Source: Pseudomonadota bacterium (GTDB lineage Bacteria > Pseudomonadota > Gammaproteobacteria > Halothiobacillales > Halothiobacillaceae). Taken from it: DNA of 64,000 nt. Below the pieces are notes generated by a model, which was given only the letters and a program-made list of their open reading frames with translations, was not told the origin of the DNA and made no database searches. The number at the start of each line of letters is the position of its first letter. Position 1 is the stretch's first letter. The stretch lies in the NCBI GenBank assembly GCA_021801265.1, contig JAJYYE010000010.1:1-64000 (forward strand), given 5' to 3'. Position numbers and translations under genes: made by a program. Below are positions 35,860 through 47,772 of the stretch, one piece after another.

Positions 35860-38800
35860 TTTTCAGCTCCCATTTCGATCAATTCTCGATGTTCGCCCAT
35901 GCCCAGCAGGGTCTCGAGCGCCTCGGTCACATAATAAGCGACCTGATGCGGGGGGCGCTGATAAAACGCATTCCACGCCTGATCGCGGACTTCATCGTAA
36001 CTTTCATGGCCCTCCCGCTGTCCGTGACACCAAGCCAAACGCACCGCATGGCCAATCAGCACATCAATAACCAGGGCATCTTGCACGCGCAACCCAAGGT
36101 TTTTCTCGGCAATTTGAATCAGCGTCTGCAAGCCTTCAATCACCAGTTGACGATACTCCGGCGCGACAATTCGATTAAGAATATGTTCAATGGTCAGGGC
36201 AAAATTCTTTTCGCCCGCCGTCGATTGACTGCGCCATACTGCACAATCCAGCGTGTTCCGCGCATTGTAGCGATCACCAATCACCAAAGTCGGTGCATGG
36301 GCCATCAATGCCCAAATGCCACGGTAAAATGCGTCCGGCAACCGACCAATCGCCCCTTCGATCATGCGCCACTGCAACCAATCTTCCGTGGCGGTTTGGG
36401 GATCGTCCTCGGCACGAAAAACGAGTGCATCAAAGTTTGCCGAACCGTCGGCAAGTCGCAACGATTCAAGCCGCGAGGAGCCACCTTTCCAGGTTAATGC
36501 CTCCCGTAGTTTGAGACTAATCACGCTGGGTGCCTGCTCCATCAACCAATCGAAGGCCACGCCGGGCGCGACAGTACGCTCGCGCGCCGATAGGGCAATC
36601 AGCGTTTGCAACAAAGGCCCGATGCGCAGGGTGATCACATCGGTAAACAAGGCAGCATCCGAGCGAATCCAGCCACCCAGATGTACGATGAGCTCTTGGG
36701 TCAGAATCCGCTCACGCGGGTCATCACCGCAAAACGCCTTGATTCGATTAAGAATTTCATGGTTAGACAGCGGCTCGACAATCAGCGCTTTGCTCGTGTA
36801 TGAGCGCCCGACGGCCAGACGCTTTTGTCGCACCAACAAATCCATGAGCGCCACTTCAAGATACGCATCCACTTTACCCAGGAGCTCGGCCGTCCGACGC
36901 ATCACGCCCCACGCGCGTGCTTGCTGCGCCTGCCGAAACAAGCCCTCCAGGAGTTCAGTTAATGTGGATTGCCGTCCCGTTTCATCCGTTACCGATGAAA
37001 CGGATGCGGCGTGCCCCCCACGCCGTCGAACCAACTCGCTTAAAATGGCCAAACGCTGTGTTATGGCAGGCGCGGTGGCTAATCGAACCAACAGTACTGC
37101 CTCTGATTCTGTACCATCCAGGGGGATAATCGCGGGGGCATCGGGCTGATTGGCATGAGGAATCCGCAGTTGTGGACGCAAGGCCCAGCCCATCATCATG
37201 CCCGGGAGCCGAATGTGATGCGCCCGTGTGACCAAGGATTCTACCCGATCCAAGTGTACAGGCACCCCGGCCACCATACTGCGCATCAGTTCATCACGTA
37301 AAAAGCTCAGCAAAACCACAAAATCGGGCGATGGCAACATCCATTCGCTAATCATCACCGTCAGAATCGGTCGCCCAGGCTGCTGCCAATAGCGATGAAG
37401 ATACGCGATGGTTGAACGCAGTTCTTGTACCAGCATCGCCAAATCTTGAGTGAGATAGAAATCATCCGTATCAAATAGTTGCGGGACAATTAACCATTGT
37501 TCCCCCTCAACTTCATACACTTTGGCCGTGCTTAAACCCAGCACCCGCCGCCGCGGTCGCCCCGTTAGCCCAAGCCGCGCATTGGCGCCTAAATCCACCA
37601 GATTTTCAACCAGTGCCCGCACCGAACCGACCCTGACCCGTGATTGCCCCAGCACGGTATGCCGATCGGAACCCATGCCAATCAACGCGGCATCCACAGC
37701 GGACGTTTCAGCCACGAGCGCCACCGACACGGCACGGCTAATTATTTGACCACTAATATGATGCCGACGGTTGACCGGGTCGAGGTCATTCACCCCTATC
37801 GCATCCATGAGTAACAAGCGCCCAACCACCCAAAGACTTTGCGCCCAAACCAGCGGTTGGTTATCGTTCGGGCAGCGCTCGGCACTACCTGGACTGCGGC
37901 GTTCCTCATCAATATCCTCGGACTGAACGAAATACAGTTCGGGCAGCAATAACTGCCCATCCCGCGCCACCGCCACGCGCTGCAATTGCTGATTGACCGC
38001 TTCGGCAGCACGGCGATTTCCGGCAAACAGATGATTAATCAGCTGATAGGTAAAAAACAGCGGCCACTCGGATTCGATGTTCGCAAATTTTTCCAATTCA
38101 TTGGGCTCATAATGCAGCTTGTGCTCATCTTCCAGCACTGTTTGATGACCATCGCGCAAAAACCGTTTGCAGCCATATCGCCCGGTGAGCTTGTCGCGTA
38201 CCGCCGCATCAACACTTTTGACTTTGTCTTGATCGCGCACCGCAAACGCGGGAAAACCAATCACCGATAACAGCGCTGCATCGACTTCTTTCGAACCCGA
38301 TTCACGCGGTAATAACGCATTGAGTGTCATTTCGGTGCGGGCGATATCATCGGCCAAGACAAAAACCCGGCTCCTGTCATCGCCATCGCCGCCAAATAAA
38401 TCAAAGCCGTTGACGGCTTGCAACGCCGCCAACACCATGCCGAGCGAGCTGGCATTGAGCTCCCGCTGGCCATGATTGATTTTGTTGCCCCGCTCCCAGA
38501 TACCGTAATCGGGCGTGGCGTAGGCGCGGGAGAGATACCAGACAATATTTTGGATAAAATCCACTTCATCCCGACTGGCAATGATGCGCAAGCCACTTAA
38601 GGTCATTTGCACCAGCATCAGCACAAACAGCGAGGTGGCATCGAGCTGCAAATGCCCCCATTCATCATCACCGACCACGGCAAGGCCGGTCGCAGTATCG
38701 TATTTCGCGTGTAAGGCATCAGTGGGTGTTTGGCTGCGTTTGAAGCGCTCAACCCGATCTGACTGGCGCATCATCGCGGTGAGCAAGCCCCGCATGTTTT

Positions 38801-39065
38801 TCACCGTTGCTTGCTCAAGTTCATACGCCCGCGCATCGGCGTTATCCACCCGTCGATAAGCGATGCCCAATGCCCAGGCGGCGAGAATGCTGTACACATT
38901 ATCCCGCACCCACGCATCCGTGTAATCACCGTGGGCATTCACGGCGGTACTGGCGGGCAACAAGCCGGAGATCGGGTGCTGTCGATTAAGAATATTAACC
39001 CGCACCTCTTCAAACAAGGCATTGAGTTCCATCAGGCGATGTGCATGTCGAGATTGAGGCGTCAT
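35856..39065 (-). CDS. GH15-related / phosphorylase-kinase alpha-beta-like protein
   Basis: A 1069-aa protein whose first 450 residues resemble the glucoamylase-like (alpha/alpha)6 domain of eukaryotic phosphorylase kinase regulatory subunits: GDYTDAWVRDNVYSILAAWALG, TATGLAVVGDDEWGHLQLDATSLF, YGIWERGNKINHGQRELNASSLGM. The remaining part is helical and unassigned. Bacterial members are described as GH15-related, but their activity is not settled. The overlap with glk suggests a role in glycogen or maltodextrin use or its control. No signal peptide is present, so it acts in the cytoplasm. Confidence 0.8.
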   Translation of the reverse strand: MTPQSRHAHRLMELNALFEEVRVNILNRQHPISGLLPASTAVNAHGDYTDAWVRDNVYSILAAWALGIAYRRVDNADARAYELEQATVKNMRGLLTAMMRQSDRVERFKRSQTPTDALHAKYDTATGLAVVGDDEWGHLQLDATSLFVLMLVQMTLSGLRIIASRDEVDFIQNIVWYLSRAYATPDYGIWERGNKINHGQRELNASSLGMVLAALQAVNGFDLFGGDGDDRSRVFVLADDIARTEMTLNALLPRESGSKEVDAALLSVIGFPAFAVRDQDKVKSVDAAVRDKLTGRYGCKRFLRDGHQTVLEDEHKLHYEPNELEKFANIESEWPLFFTYQLINHLFAGNRRAAEAVNQQLQRVAVARDGQLLLPELYFVQSEDIDEERRSPGSAERCPNDNQPLVWAQSLWVVGRLLLMDAIGVNDLDPVNRRHHISGQIISRAVSVALVAETSAVDAALIGMGSDRHTVLGQSRVRVGSVRALVENLVDLGANARLGLTGRPRRRVLGLSTAKVYEVEGEQWLIVPQLFDTDDFYLTQDLAMLVQELRSTIAYLHRYWQQPGRPILTVMISEWMLPSPDFVVLLSFLRDELMRSMVAGVPVHLDRVESLVTRAHHIRLPGMMMGWALRPQLRIPHANQPDAPAIIPLDGTESEAVLLVRLATAPAITQRLAILSELVRRRGGHAASVSSVTDETGRQSTLTELLEGLFRQAQQARAWGVMRRTAELLGKVDAYLEVALMDLLVRQKRLAVGRSYTSKALIVEPLSNHEILNRIKAFCGDDPRERILTQELIVHLGGWIRSDAALFTDVITLRIGPLLQTLIALSARERTVAPGVAFDWLMEQAPSVISLKLREALTWKGGSSRLESLRLADGSANFDALVFRAEDDPQTATEDWLQWRMIEGAIGRLPDAFYRGIWALMAHAPTLVIGDRYNARNTLDCAVWRSQSTAGEKNFALTIEHILNRIVAPEYRQLVIEGLQTLIQIAEKNLGLRVQDALVIDVLIGHAVRLAWCHGQREGHESYDEVRDQAWNAFYQRPPHQVAYYVTEALETLLGMGEHRELIEMGAEK

Positions 39066-39221
39066 GGAGCGCTCCTGATCGGCGGCAACTGAACAGGATG
39101 GCGAACAACGATTACACTCGGCAATACGACGTTGAACATGGGCTCAAAATCCTCATTTACGCTGCGCAAACTCCGGTTTTGCCTTGTCTTGCCTTCGCTC
39201 ATGACGTTTTTCACCCCCCTG

Positions 39222-40175
39222 TTAATGCCGGGTGGTATCGCTGGGGGCAACCGTATGCTCAAGCAATAATTGCTCCACATCGACCACATCAAAGTTGTAT
39301 TGCGTACCGCAAAATTCACAGCGCACGGAAACATAGCCCGGCAGCTCCGTATCTCGCAAAGCGGCCTCCAGTTCTGCACGCCCCAAAGAACGCAGCATAT
39401 GACCCACGCCGTCACGGGAGCAGCCGCAGAAAAAGCCAATCGGACTGAGCTGAGTCAGCACCAGTGCATCTTGATGGAACAGGCGATAAAGCAGCGTCGG
39501 CACGGGCGTCATTTGCACTTCGACCAAGCCTTTTGGCGTCAGCAAGGTATCCACCATGATCGATAAGTGGTCAAAATTGGCATCCGCCTTTGCGGCACGC
39601 ACCATCGGTGTGCCGCCCTCGCCGGGTACTTGCTGAATCAGCAATCCAACCGCCCGCTGGGCATCCGCCGCCAGCACCAGGCGGGTGGGCAATTGCTCGG
39701 ATTGCTGAAAATACCCTTCCAATGCCGATGCAATACTGGCACCTTCAATCGACACCAGCGATTGGTAGCGCAGGCCTTCGTTGGGTTCAAGCGTTAACGC
39801 TAATTGTCCCCGACCAAACAGAACTTGAATCGATTGATCGAGTTGGGTTTTGTCTAATGCATCCGACCATTGGGCGGTGACGCGATAGGTTAAATCCGAG
39901 CGCGCCTGCACCACCAGCAACGACACGGGTCCCGCCCCCCGAAATTGCATGATCAATCGACCATCAAATTTCAGTGTCGCGACCATGGCGAGCGCTGCCG
40001 CCACGCATTGCCCCAATAATTGCGCCACGGCGGGCGGATAATCATGATGCTCGCCCGCAGTTTGCCAGCTGTGATCAATGCTCACCGCCACACCGCGAAC
40101 TTTGCCTGTCGCAAGTCCAAAGCGCACGAGTTGATCGGTATCTGGATGCGCTTGCGCGCGCGTCAATTCACTCAT
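39222..40175 (-). CDS. hslO: Redox-regulated chaperone Hsp33
   Basis: A 317-aa chaperone activated by oxidative unfolding. The zinc-binding switch is visible at the C-terminus: CGC near residue 249, then CEFC about 32 residues later. The N-terminal substrate-binding domain has DQLVRFGLATGKVRGVAV and GLLIQQVPGEGG. The start lies 2 bp after the end of gatB. The 156 bp to the next gene hold nothing recognisable. Confidence 0.93.
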   Translation of the reverse strand: MSELTRAQAHPDTDQLVRFGLATGKVRGVAVSIDHSWQTAGEHHDYPPAVAQLLGQCVAAALAMVATLKFDGRLIMQFRGAGPVSLLVVQARSDLTYRVTAQWSDALDKTQLDQSIQVLFGRGQLALTLEPNEGLRYQSLVSIEGASIASALEGYFQQSEQLPTRLVLAADAQRAVGLLIQQVPGEGGTPMVRAAKADANFDHLSIMVDTLLTPKGLVEVQMTPVPTLLYRLFHQDALVLTQLSPIGFFCGCSRDGVGHMLRSLGRAELEAALRDTELPGYVSVRCEFCGTQYNFDVVDVEQLLLEHTVAPSDTTRH

Positions 40176-40177
40176 AC

Positions 40178-41656
40178 TTAATCTCCCGCTCCACAGGGGC
40201 CGAGGCGCACGTTCAGCACTTCGTTTAATTGCTGCGGATTGGCTTTGCCCTTGGCCGCCTTCATCACTAAGCCCACAAAAAACCCGAATAATTTATCTTT
40301 GCCACCACGGTACTCGGCTACTTTGTCCGGATGTTCGGCCAGAATCGCATCAACCATGGCTTCAATCACCGAGTGATCCGTGATTTGCTTTAAGCCTCGC
40401 GCCTCAATAATGGCATCGGGTTCGCCCTCCCCCGCCCACATGGCATCAAACACATCTTTGGCAAGCTTATTGGAGAGCGTGCTATCAGCCACGCGCAAGA
40501 GCAATTGCCCCAAAGCCTCTGCCCGAACGAGGCTGTGCGTGGTGTCCAAGCTCGCTTTATTGAGTTGGGCGGCCAAGATGCCCGATACCCAGTTCGCGCA
40601 GAGTTTGGCATCCCCCGCAGAACCCATGGCCGCCAAGGTCTGCTCAAAATAGGCCGCCGTTTCTTTCGTGCTGGTTAACACGGCCGCATCGTAGGCAGAA
40701 AGCCCATATTCGGCCTGATACCGCGCTGCCTTGGCATCGGGCAATTCAGGCAAACCGGCTTTCCATGCCATCAAGGTTTCGGGCGCAATCACCACGGGCA
40801 ATAAATCGGGATCGGGGAAGTAGCGGTAATCATCCGCCGCTTCTTTCGTGCGCATCATGCGGGTTTCATCTTTATCGGGGTCATACAACCGCGTTTGCTG
40901 CTGCACGGTGCCGCCCTCTTCAATCAGCTCAATCTGGCGGGTAATTTCATAATCAATCGCCCGCTCTAAAAACCGGAACGAATTCACGTTTTTGACTTCA
41001 GTCCGCGTCCCGAGTTGGGGGTCGCCTCGTCTGCGCACGGATATGTTCGCATCCACGCGGAACGAACCCTCCTGCATATTGCCGTCGCAAATGCCCAAAT
41101 ATTGCACCATCGCATGGATTTTTCGGGCATACGCAACCGCTTCAGCCGAGGAGCTCATCTCAGGTTCGGAAACAATTTCAATGAGTGGTGTACCCGCTCG
41201 ATTCAAATCAATGCCGGTCATGCCGGCAAAATCTTCGTGCAGACTTTTGCCCGCATCTTCTTCCAAATGAGCGCGCGTGAGATTAATGGTTTTTTGAACA
41301 GCTTTATCGCCTTCACCCACGTTAATCACAACCGTGCCACCACGTACAATTGGCTGCGCCAACTGACTGATTTGATAGCCTTTAGGCAGATCGGGGTAAA
41401 AATAATTCTTACGATCAAAAGTCGACTCCAGCGCGACTTCCGCACCAATCGCCAACCCAAACAGCGCCGCCATGCGCACCGCCTCGGCATTTAATACCGG
41501 GAGCACGCCCGGCAAACCCAAATCGACCGCGCAGGCTTGCTTATTGGGTTCGGCGCCAAACGCCGTAGCGGCACCGGAGAAAATTTTCGATTGTGTCGCC
41601 AATTGGGTGTGGATTTCCAAACCAATGACGGCTTCCCAGCCTGACTGAAGGCTCAT
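40178..41656 (-). CDS. gatB: Asp/Glu-tRNA amidotransferase subunit B
   Basis: A 492-aa subunit that binds the mischarged tRNA and activates it for amidation. Motifs: [56 protein letters not shown] and the C-terminal YqeY-like helices ([20 protein letters not shown]). It overlaps gatA by 4 bp. Presence of GatCAB implies that Asn-tRNA and/or Gln-tRNA is made by the indirect route. Confidence 0.96.
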   Translation of the reverse strand: MSLQSGWEAVIGLEIHTQLATQSKIFSGAATAFGAEPNKQACAVDLGLPGVLPVLNAEAVRMAALFGLAIGAEVALESTFDRKNYFYPDLPKGYQISQLAQPIVRGGTVVINVGEGDKAVQKTINLTRAHLEEDAGKSLHEDFAGMTGIDLNRAGTPLIEIVSEPEMSSSAEAVAYARKIHAMVQYLGICDGNMQEGSFRVDANISVRRRGDPQLGTRTEVKNVNSFRFLERAIDYEITRQIELIEEGGTVQQQTRLYDPDKDETRMMRTKEAADDYRYFPDPDLLPVVIAPETLMAWKAGLPELPDAKAARYQAEYGLSAYDAAVLTSTKETAAYFEQTLAAMGSAGDAKLCANWVSGILAAQLNKASLDTTHSLVRAEALGQLLLRVADSTLSNKLAKDVFDAMWAGEGEPDAIIEARGLKQITDHSVIEAMVDAILAEHPDKVAEYRGGKDKLFGFFVGLVMKAAKGKANPQQLNEVLNVRLGPCGAGD

Positions 41657-43125
41657 ACTGCATCCTCCCGATAAGCGGCGGGCATCCGTTGATGCCAGTC
41701 AGTGTGTTGCTGATAGTGATGCGCCACGGCCAGCAAGCGCGCTTCCGTAAATGCCGAGCCTATCAGTTGCATACCCACGGGGCGAGTGCCCGCAAATCCG
41801 ACCGGAATCGACATACCCGGCAAGCCCGCCAAATTCACGGGAATGGTGTAAATATCCTCCAGGTACATCGTCACCGGATCACTGCTGTGCGCGCCGAGAT
41901 TAAACGCCACCGTGGGGGCGACTGGCCCAGCGATCACATCGCAGCGCGCAAATGCGGCCGCGAAATTCGCTGAAATTTGTCGTCTTGCCCGCTGTGCACG
42001 CACATAAAATGCATCGTAATACCCCGCCGAAAGTGCATAAGTGCCAATCAAAATGCGCCGCTGCACCTCGGGCCCAAAACCTTCTGAACGACTCCGCTCA
42101 TACAAATCATTCAAATCACGCGGATTTGCGCAGCGGTAACCAAATCGCACCCCATCAAACCGCGATAAATTCGACGAGGCTTCAGCGGGTGCAATTAAGT
42201 AATATGCCGCCAGTGCGAGCTCGGCATCAGGCAAATCAATCGCCACGCGAGTGGCACCCAAGGCTTCAAGTTCCAATAACGCATCATCAATTCGCGCAGC
42301 AACCGACACATCCAAACCCGAGGTAAACCACTGACGAGGCACACCGATCCGCAAACCGGCCAGCGGCTGGTTCAATTGCGCAACATAATCCGGCACCGGC
42401 ACGTTGGCGCTGGTCGAGTCACGCGGATCATGGCCGGCCATCACCTGCAACATCACCGCGCAATCGGCCGCAGAAGTCGCTAACACCCCGCCTTGATCCA
42501 AGCTTGAGGCATAAGCAATCATCCCATAGCGTGAAACGCGGCCATAGGTCGGTCTAATCCCCGTAATGCCGCAATAAGCGGCGGGTTGGCGAATAGAGCC
42601 GCCCGTATCGGTACCCGTAGCGATTGGCACCAACCGTGCCGCCACGGCCGCCGCCGAACCGCCTGACGAACCGCCCGGCACCGCCGAGTGATCCCAGGGA
42701 TTTTTTACCGCACCAAAAGCCGAATTTTCATTCGATGATCCCATCGCAAACTCGTCCATATTGGTCTTACCCAACATAACCGCGCCTGCTGCATTGAGCT
42801 TTTGATGCACGGTCGCATCATAGGGGGCGACCCAATCGCCCAGCATCTTCGAAGCGCAGGTGGTGCGAATACCCGCCGTACAGAAAATATCCTTGTGTGC
42901 ATACGGGATGCCAAGCAATGCGCCTTCCTCACCCGCTGCCAGTCGCTTATCGGCCAAATCGGCTGCGGCTAACGCCTGCTCGGGCGTTTGGGTAATAAAA
43001 CTGTTCAAAGCCCCGTCATGGGTCGCCATGCGGTTTAAAAAACAGGTTGCCAGCTCACGGGCGGAAAACGCACGCGAGGCCAAGCCTGCGCGCAATTCAG
43101 TTAACGTTTTTAAATGGTAAGACAC
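41653..43125 (-). CDS. gatA: Asp/Glu-tRNA amidotransferase subunit A
   Basis: A 490-aa amidase-signature glutaminase. The catalytic triad is visible: Lys in [10 protein letters not shown], the cis-Ser in [17 protein letters not shown], and the nucleophile Ser in [17 protein letters not shown]. It releases ammonia from glutamine and passes it to GatB. It lies 156 bp after gatC and overlaps gatB by 4 bp. Confidence 0.96.
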   Translation of the reverse strand: MSYHLKTLTELRAGLASRAFSARELATCFLNRMATHDGALNSFITQTPEQALAAADLADKRLAAGEEGALLGIPYAHKDIFCTAGIRTTCASKMLGDWVAPYDATVHQKLNAAGAVMLGKTNMDEFAMGSSNENSAFGAVKNPWDHSAVPGGSSGGSAAAVAARLVPIATGTDTGGSIRQPAAYCGITGIRPTYGRVSRYGMIAYASSLDQGGVLATSAADCAVMLQVMAGHDPRDSTSANVPVPDYVAQLNQPLAGLRIGVPRQWFTSGLDVSVAARIDDALLELEALGATRVAIDLPDAELALAAYYLIAPAEASSNLSRFDGVRFGYRCANPRDLNDLYERSRSEGFGPEVQRRILIGTYALSAGYYDAFYVRAQRARRQISANFAAAFARCDVIAGPVAPTVAFNLGAHSSDPVTMYLEDIYTIPVNLAGLPGMSIPVGFAGTRPVGMQLIGSAFTEARLLAVAHHYQQHTDWHQRMPAAYREDAV

Positions 43126-43281
43126 AATAAATTTCTCTTAAACAGATAAGGCCAGAATAAAAAGACGGGGCGGTATATCGGTTGAGGTGCGGGCAAGCCA
43201 CCCAATGCCGGATGTGTTATTGCCGACTCAATCGTCTCCGGCTCAACCGATTAAACTGCTAAATCACCCGGCTCAATTAGC

Positions 43282-43569
43282 CTATTCAATAACTTTGGGC
43301 ACCAGGAACAAACCCCGCTCAACGGCGGGCGCACCGCGTTGCAATGCCTCACGCGCATCACTTTCGGTGACCTCATCTGCACGCAAAGGTTGGCTTTGAT
43401 CCCAGGGATGCGCCATGGGCGCCAAGGCGTCAAGCCTTGAATCCTGCAACTGTTCGGCAAACGCCAAAATGGCATTGAGATCGACCACCAAAGCCGGAAT
43501 TTTGGCTTCATCCAGAGCGATGCGGGACAAGTGTGCGACATGTTTCAGTTGCGTGGCGTTAAGCGACAT
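43282..43569 (-). CDS. gatC: Asp/Glu-tRNA amidotransferase subunit C
   Basis: A 95-aa helical subunit that wraps GatA and GatB: MSLNATQLKHVAHLSRIALD, the central NAILAFAEQLQ and the PMAHPWDQSQPLRADEVTE segment are typical. First gene of gatCAB, divergent from mreB. Confidence 0.93.
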   Translation of the reverse strand: MSLNATQLKHVAHLSRIALDEAKIPALVVDLNAILAFAEQLQDSRLDALAPMAHPWDQSQPLRADEVTESDAREALQRGAPAVERGLFLVPKVIE

Positions 43570-45025
<1,456 letters not shown>

Positions 45026-45046
45026 CGCCTCAGGACATCTGAATTC

Positions 45047-46060
45047 GTGACCTTATTCGAGTCACATCGCCCCAGCGTCACCAAGCTGATGGTGCTCGTT
45101 TTATTGTCTGTGCTTTTGATGGCGCTTGACCGGGCCGGAAATATCTGGGCATATCGAATCAATACCAGTATTGGCAGCTTCACGGATGGTATTGTTAGAA
45201 TCGTTCAAACCCCAGCCCAATGGGGTGTGAATCTTACCTCGTCCTTTCAGGACAGTCTGAAAAAAAATCAAACCATCGAGCAGCTACAACAAGAAAACCT
45301 GCTGCTAAAAGGGCAGATGCAGCAGTTTTTCGATCTTCAAAAAGAAGTCGATCATTTAAAAAAGTTGCTACATGGCCAGAATCGTGTGGTTCCCAACGTC
45401 TTGCTGGCACGATTAATTGCGGTTAACGACGGCCCCGAACAACAAAGCTTCACCATTAATCGCGGCATAAATGATGGGGTCAGACCGGGACAGCCGGTCA
45501 TTGATGGCCAAGGGATTGTCGGCCAAATCTTACGAAGCAGCCTAAGTGGTGCTGTGGTAGTTGAAATTGATTCGCGCCGTCATGCCCTTTCTGTGCGCTT
45601 GGGTGACACCGGATTTGTTGGGATACTGAATGGCACGGGCAAACCTAACACCTTAATCATGGACCGTATCCCTGATCGTTTCCCACTTAAGGTGGGTGAT
45701 TTACTCACCACCACCGGTTTGGATGGCGTCTTTCCCAAAGGGTATCCTGTGGCGCGGGTAAGCCAAATCCATGATGATCGAAGTCAGGCCTTCATCAACA
45801 TCGTGGCGACCCCGGTCGCCAATTTGAATCAAATTAGTGAAGTACTGGTACTTACCGATCCGCCTGATGCCCCCCCACCCCCAAATATCCTGGCCGAAAA
45901 GGCAACGACCCAAAACCAACCCCACATTAATCTGATTAATGCGGGCAAAGCCAAAGACCCTCTGACAGTGCCCCTGCTACTCCCGCCGGGATTCAAAAAT
46001 TTGCCTGCGGCGACCGTGACTCCCCCCTCTTCCCATGGAGGTAACACACATGCGCGGTGA
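45047..46060 (+). CDS. mreC: Rod-shape protein MreC
   Basis: A 337-aa protein starting at GTG. A single membrane segment (about 10-30: VTKLMVLVLLSVLLMALDRA), a coiled coil (about 65-110: QTIEQLQQENLLLKGQMQQF) and a periplasmic beta domain (VPNVLLARLIAVNDGPEQQS onward) match MreC. The tail is Pro/Ala-rich and probably disordered. It scaffolds the elongasome. It overlaps mreD by 11 bp. Confidence 0.93.
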   Translation: MTLFESHRPSVTKLMVLVLLSVLLMALDRAGNIWAYRINTSIGSFTDGIVRIVQTPAQWGVNLTSSFQDSLKKNQTIEQLQQENLLLKGQMQQFFDLQKEVDHLKKLLHGQNRVVPNVLLARLIAVNDGPEQQSFTINRGINDGVRPGQPVIDGQGIVGQILRSSLSGAVVVEIDSRRHALSVRLGDTGFVGILNGTGKPNTLIMDRIPDRFPLKVGDLLTTTGLDGVFPKGYPVARVSQIHDDRSQAFINIVATPVANLNQISEVLVLTDPPDAPPPPNILAEKATTQNQPHINLINAGKAKDPLTVPLLLPPGFKNLPAATVTPPSSHGGNTHAR

Positions 46061-46520
46061 GTGGCTTTCCATCATCGCAACAAGCTTTGTGGCGTTGATT
46101 TTCACCTTGTTTCCCAATGCAGCGTGGTATCAACACGATGCACCACAGTGGTTATTGCTGACTGTCTTGTACTGGTGTATTCAAGAGCCGACGCGCGTCG
46201 GGCTCATATACGCCTGGTTCCTTGGCTTGGTACTTGATGTCAGCACGGTGGGGTTACTCGGTGCAAATGCGCTGCTGTTTACCTTAAGTGCAGCGCTAGT
46301 TTTGGGGTTGCGCCACATGTTATTTGTCACCGGCCCAATTCAGCAAGCCTTATTCATCGCGGGGTTAAGTGTGGTGTACCTGCTGTTTTCTCTTTGGATG
46401 CAAGGGGGTATTTCCGATGGATTAACAGTGCTGAACTATATAGCCCGTGCACTCAGTAACCTTTTAGCTTGGCCGATCATACTTTTATTTTTTTATCTCA
46501 TTCGCCAGCGACTGAGTTAA
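46050..46520 (+). CDS. mreD: Rod-shape protein MreD
   Basis: About 156 aa with five to six membrane segments (LSIIATSFVALIFTLFPNAAW; WLLLTVLYWCIQEP; a conserved GLVLDVSTVGLLGANAL region). The start is set at ATG 46050 (MRGEW) because GGAGG lies 8 nt upstream, inside the mreC end; the frame could open 15 bp earlier. Last gene of mreBCD. The 176 bp that follow, towards the convergent dgkA, show no clear terminator. Confidence 0.9.
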   Translation: MRGEWLSIIATSFVALIFTLFPNAAWYQHDAPQWLLLTVLYWCIQEPTRVGLIYAWFLGLVLDVSTVGLLGANALLFTLSAALVLGLRHMLFVTGPIQQALFIAGLSVVYLLFSLWMQGGISDGLTVLNYIARALSNLLAWPIILLFFYLIRQRLS

Positions 46521-46696
46521 TCAGTGAAGCCTGGCCACCTGTCGGACTTGACGCAGTCCTGCGGTAGAAAAGCCGGATTTGCTCCTATTTCCCTCTCTTT
46601 TTCGTTAAATGGGACAACCATTCGCCTCAAAAGCATGAAAAATCTGCCTCAAACGGGGCTTGTCCGCAGCGACGGATGGTTAAGCCCAACAGGCGG

Positions 46697-47068
46697 CTAG
46701 TGAATAAATATCGGCCATAAAATTGCCACCCAAACAAGCCCCGCCAGCACCAGCGACATAAATACGGCCGCTGAACCCATATCTTTCGCACGACCGGATA
46801 GTTTATGCGGATCCAATCCAACCCGATCCACCGCATTCTCAATGCCGGTATTGAGTAATTCGACAATTAAAACCAATAAAATCGAACCCACCAACAAGGC
46901 ACGCTCGACACCAGTTTGTCCCAGGTAAAACCCCAGCGGAACAGCGAACATCGCCAGCCATGCTTCCTGCCGAAAGGCCTCTTCTTTGCGATAAGCGACG
47001 GCGAACCCCTGCCAAGAGTATTTAGCAGCCAGGATTAGCCGTTTAAAGCCCAGATTATTTGAGGTCAT
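46697..47068 (-). CDS. dgkA: Diacylglycerol kinase DgkA
   Basis: A 123-aa inner-membrane kinase with the family blocks RLILAAKYSWQGFAVAYRKEEAFRQE (split: amphipathic helix then EEAFRQE) and VELLNTGIENAVDRVG, plus three membrane helices. It recycles diacylglycerol from phospholipid turnover. Its start codon overlaps the gcvH stop by one base. Confidence 0.94.
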   Translation of the reverse strand: MTSNNLGFKRLILAAKYSWQGFAVAYRKEEAFRQEAWLAMFAVPLGFYLGQTGVERALLVGSILLVLIVELLNTGIENAVDRVGLDPHKLSGRAKDMGSAAVFMSLVLAGLVWVAILWPIFIH

Positions 47069-47448
47069 TAAGCACCTGCGTCAAGCGCTGCTTGATATTC
47101 TTCAGGAGACATCCAGTCATCTGGCGTACCCGTCGGGCTGATGCGTAAAATCCAGCCCGAATCCAAGGGATCATCATTAATCAACTCCGGCGAATCGGCC
47201 AATGTCATATTAATCGCCGTAACCACCCCATCGACCGGGCACAATACATCGGATGCCGCCTTAACGGACTCCAAGGTTGCGCAGGCTTCACCCCGGCGAA
47301 CTGTCGTACCGACTTCCGGCAATTGCGCAAACACCACGTCACCCAGTAACTCCTGTCCTTGTTCAGTGACCCCCAGAACCCAGTCATTGCCATCCTGCAT
47401 CGTCCACTCATGAGTTTGGCCATAGCGGCGGTCGGATCGAACTGTCAT
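47068..47448 (-). CDS. gcvH: Glycine cleavage system H protein
   Basis: A 126-aa lipoyl carrier. The lipoylated Lys is in ATLESVKAASDVL, and YGQTHEWTMQDGNDWVLGVTE opens the fold. The start is set at ATG 47448 because AGGAG lies 8 nt upstream; the frame also opens at a GTG 15 bp earlier. No gcvT or gcvP and no glycine riboswitch are visible here, so the rest of the system must be elsewhere. Confidence 0.93.
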   Translation of the reverse strand: MTVRSDRRYGQTHEWTMQDGNDWVLGVTEQGQELLGDVVFAQLPEVGTTVRRGEACATLESVKAASDVLCPVDGVVTAINMTLADSPELINDDPLDSGWILRISPTGTPDDWMSPEEYQAALDAGA

Positions 47449-47772
47449 CACAATCTCCTGCACAAAAAAAATTCAAAAAAGCGGGGAAAAAAGGAATTTT
47501 CGCACAAAGTGGGCCGTTCCCGGCCGCAATCATTGCCGCATGAGATGCGTCAATACATATCCTTTAAACCCGTTGATTGCGCTATTTAACTCAGAATTAT
47601 GGGCTATTCAACCCAAATATCAGCATAAAATATAAAGCAACCATATGTTTCACAACGTTTAATTTATTGGCGCAAAACATGCTTAAACCCAGTGCTTTTC
47701 ACAAGAACCCTGCATCCAAGACCATAGGTTTGTTAAGGGTGGTACATATAAAAACACAGGATTGATAACAAA
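47449..47772. promoter_or_regulatory. Region between gcvH and the copper receptor gene
   Basis: 324 bp, AT-rich, without a supportable gene. It must hold the divergent promoters of gcvH-dgkA and the TonB receptor. I see no CueR-type or other recognised metal operator that I would defend. Confidence 0.3.

Noticed and set aside
47449-47600. Glycine riboswitch upstream of gcvH
   Set aside because: No glycine aptamer-like sequence is visible; the ribosome site follows an A/T-rich stretch directly.
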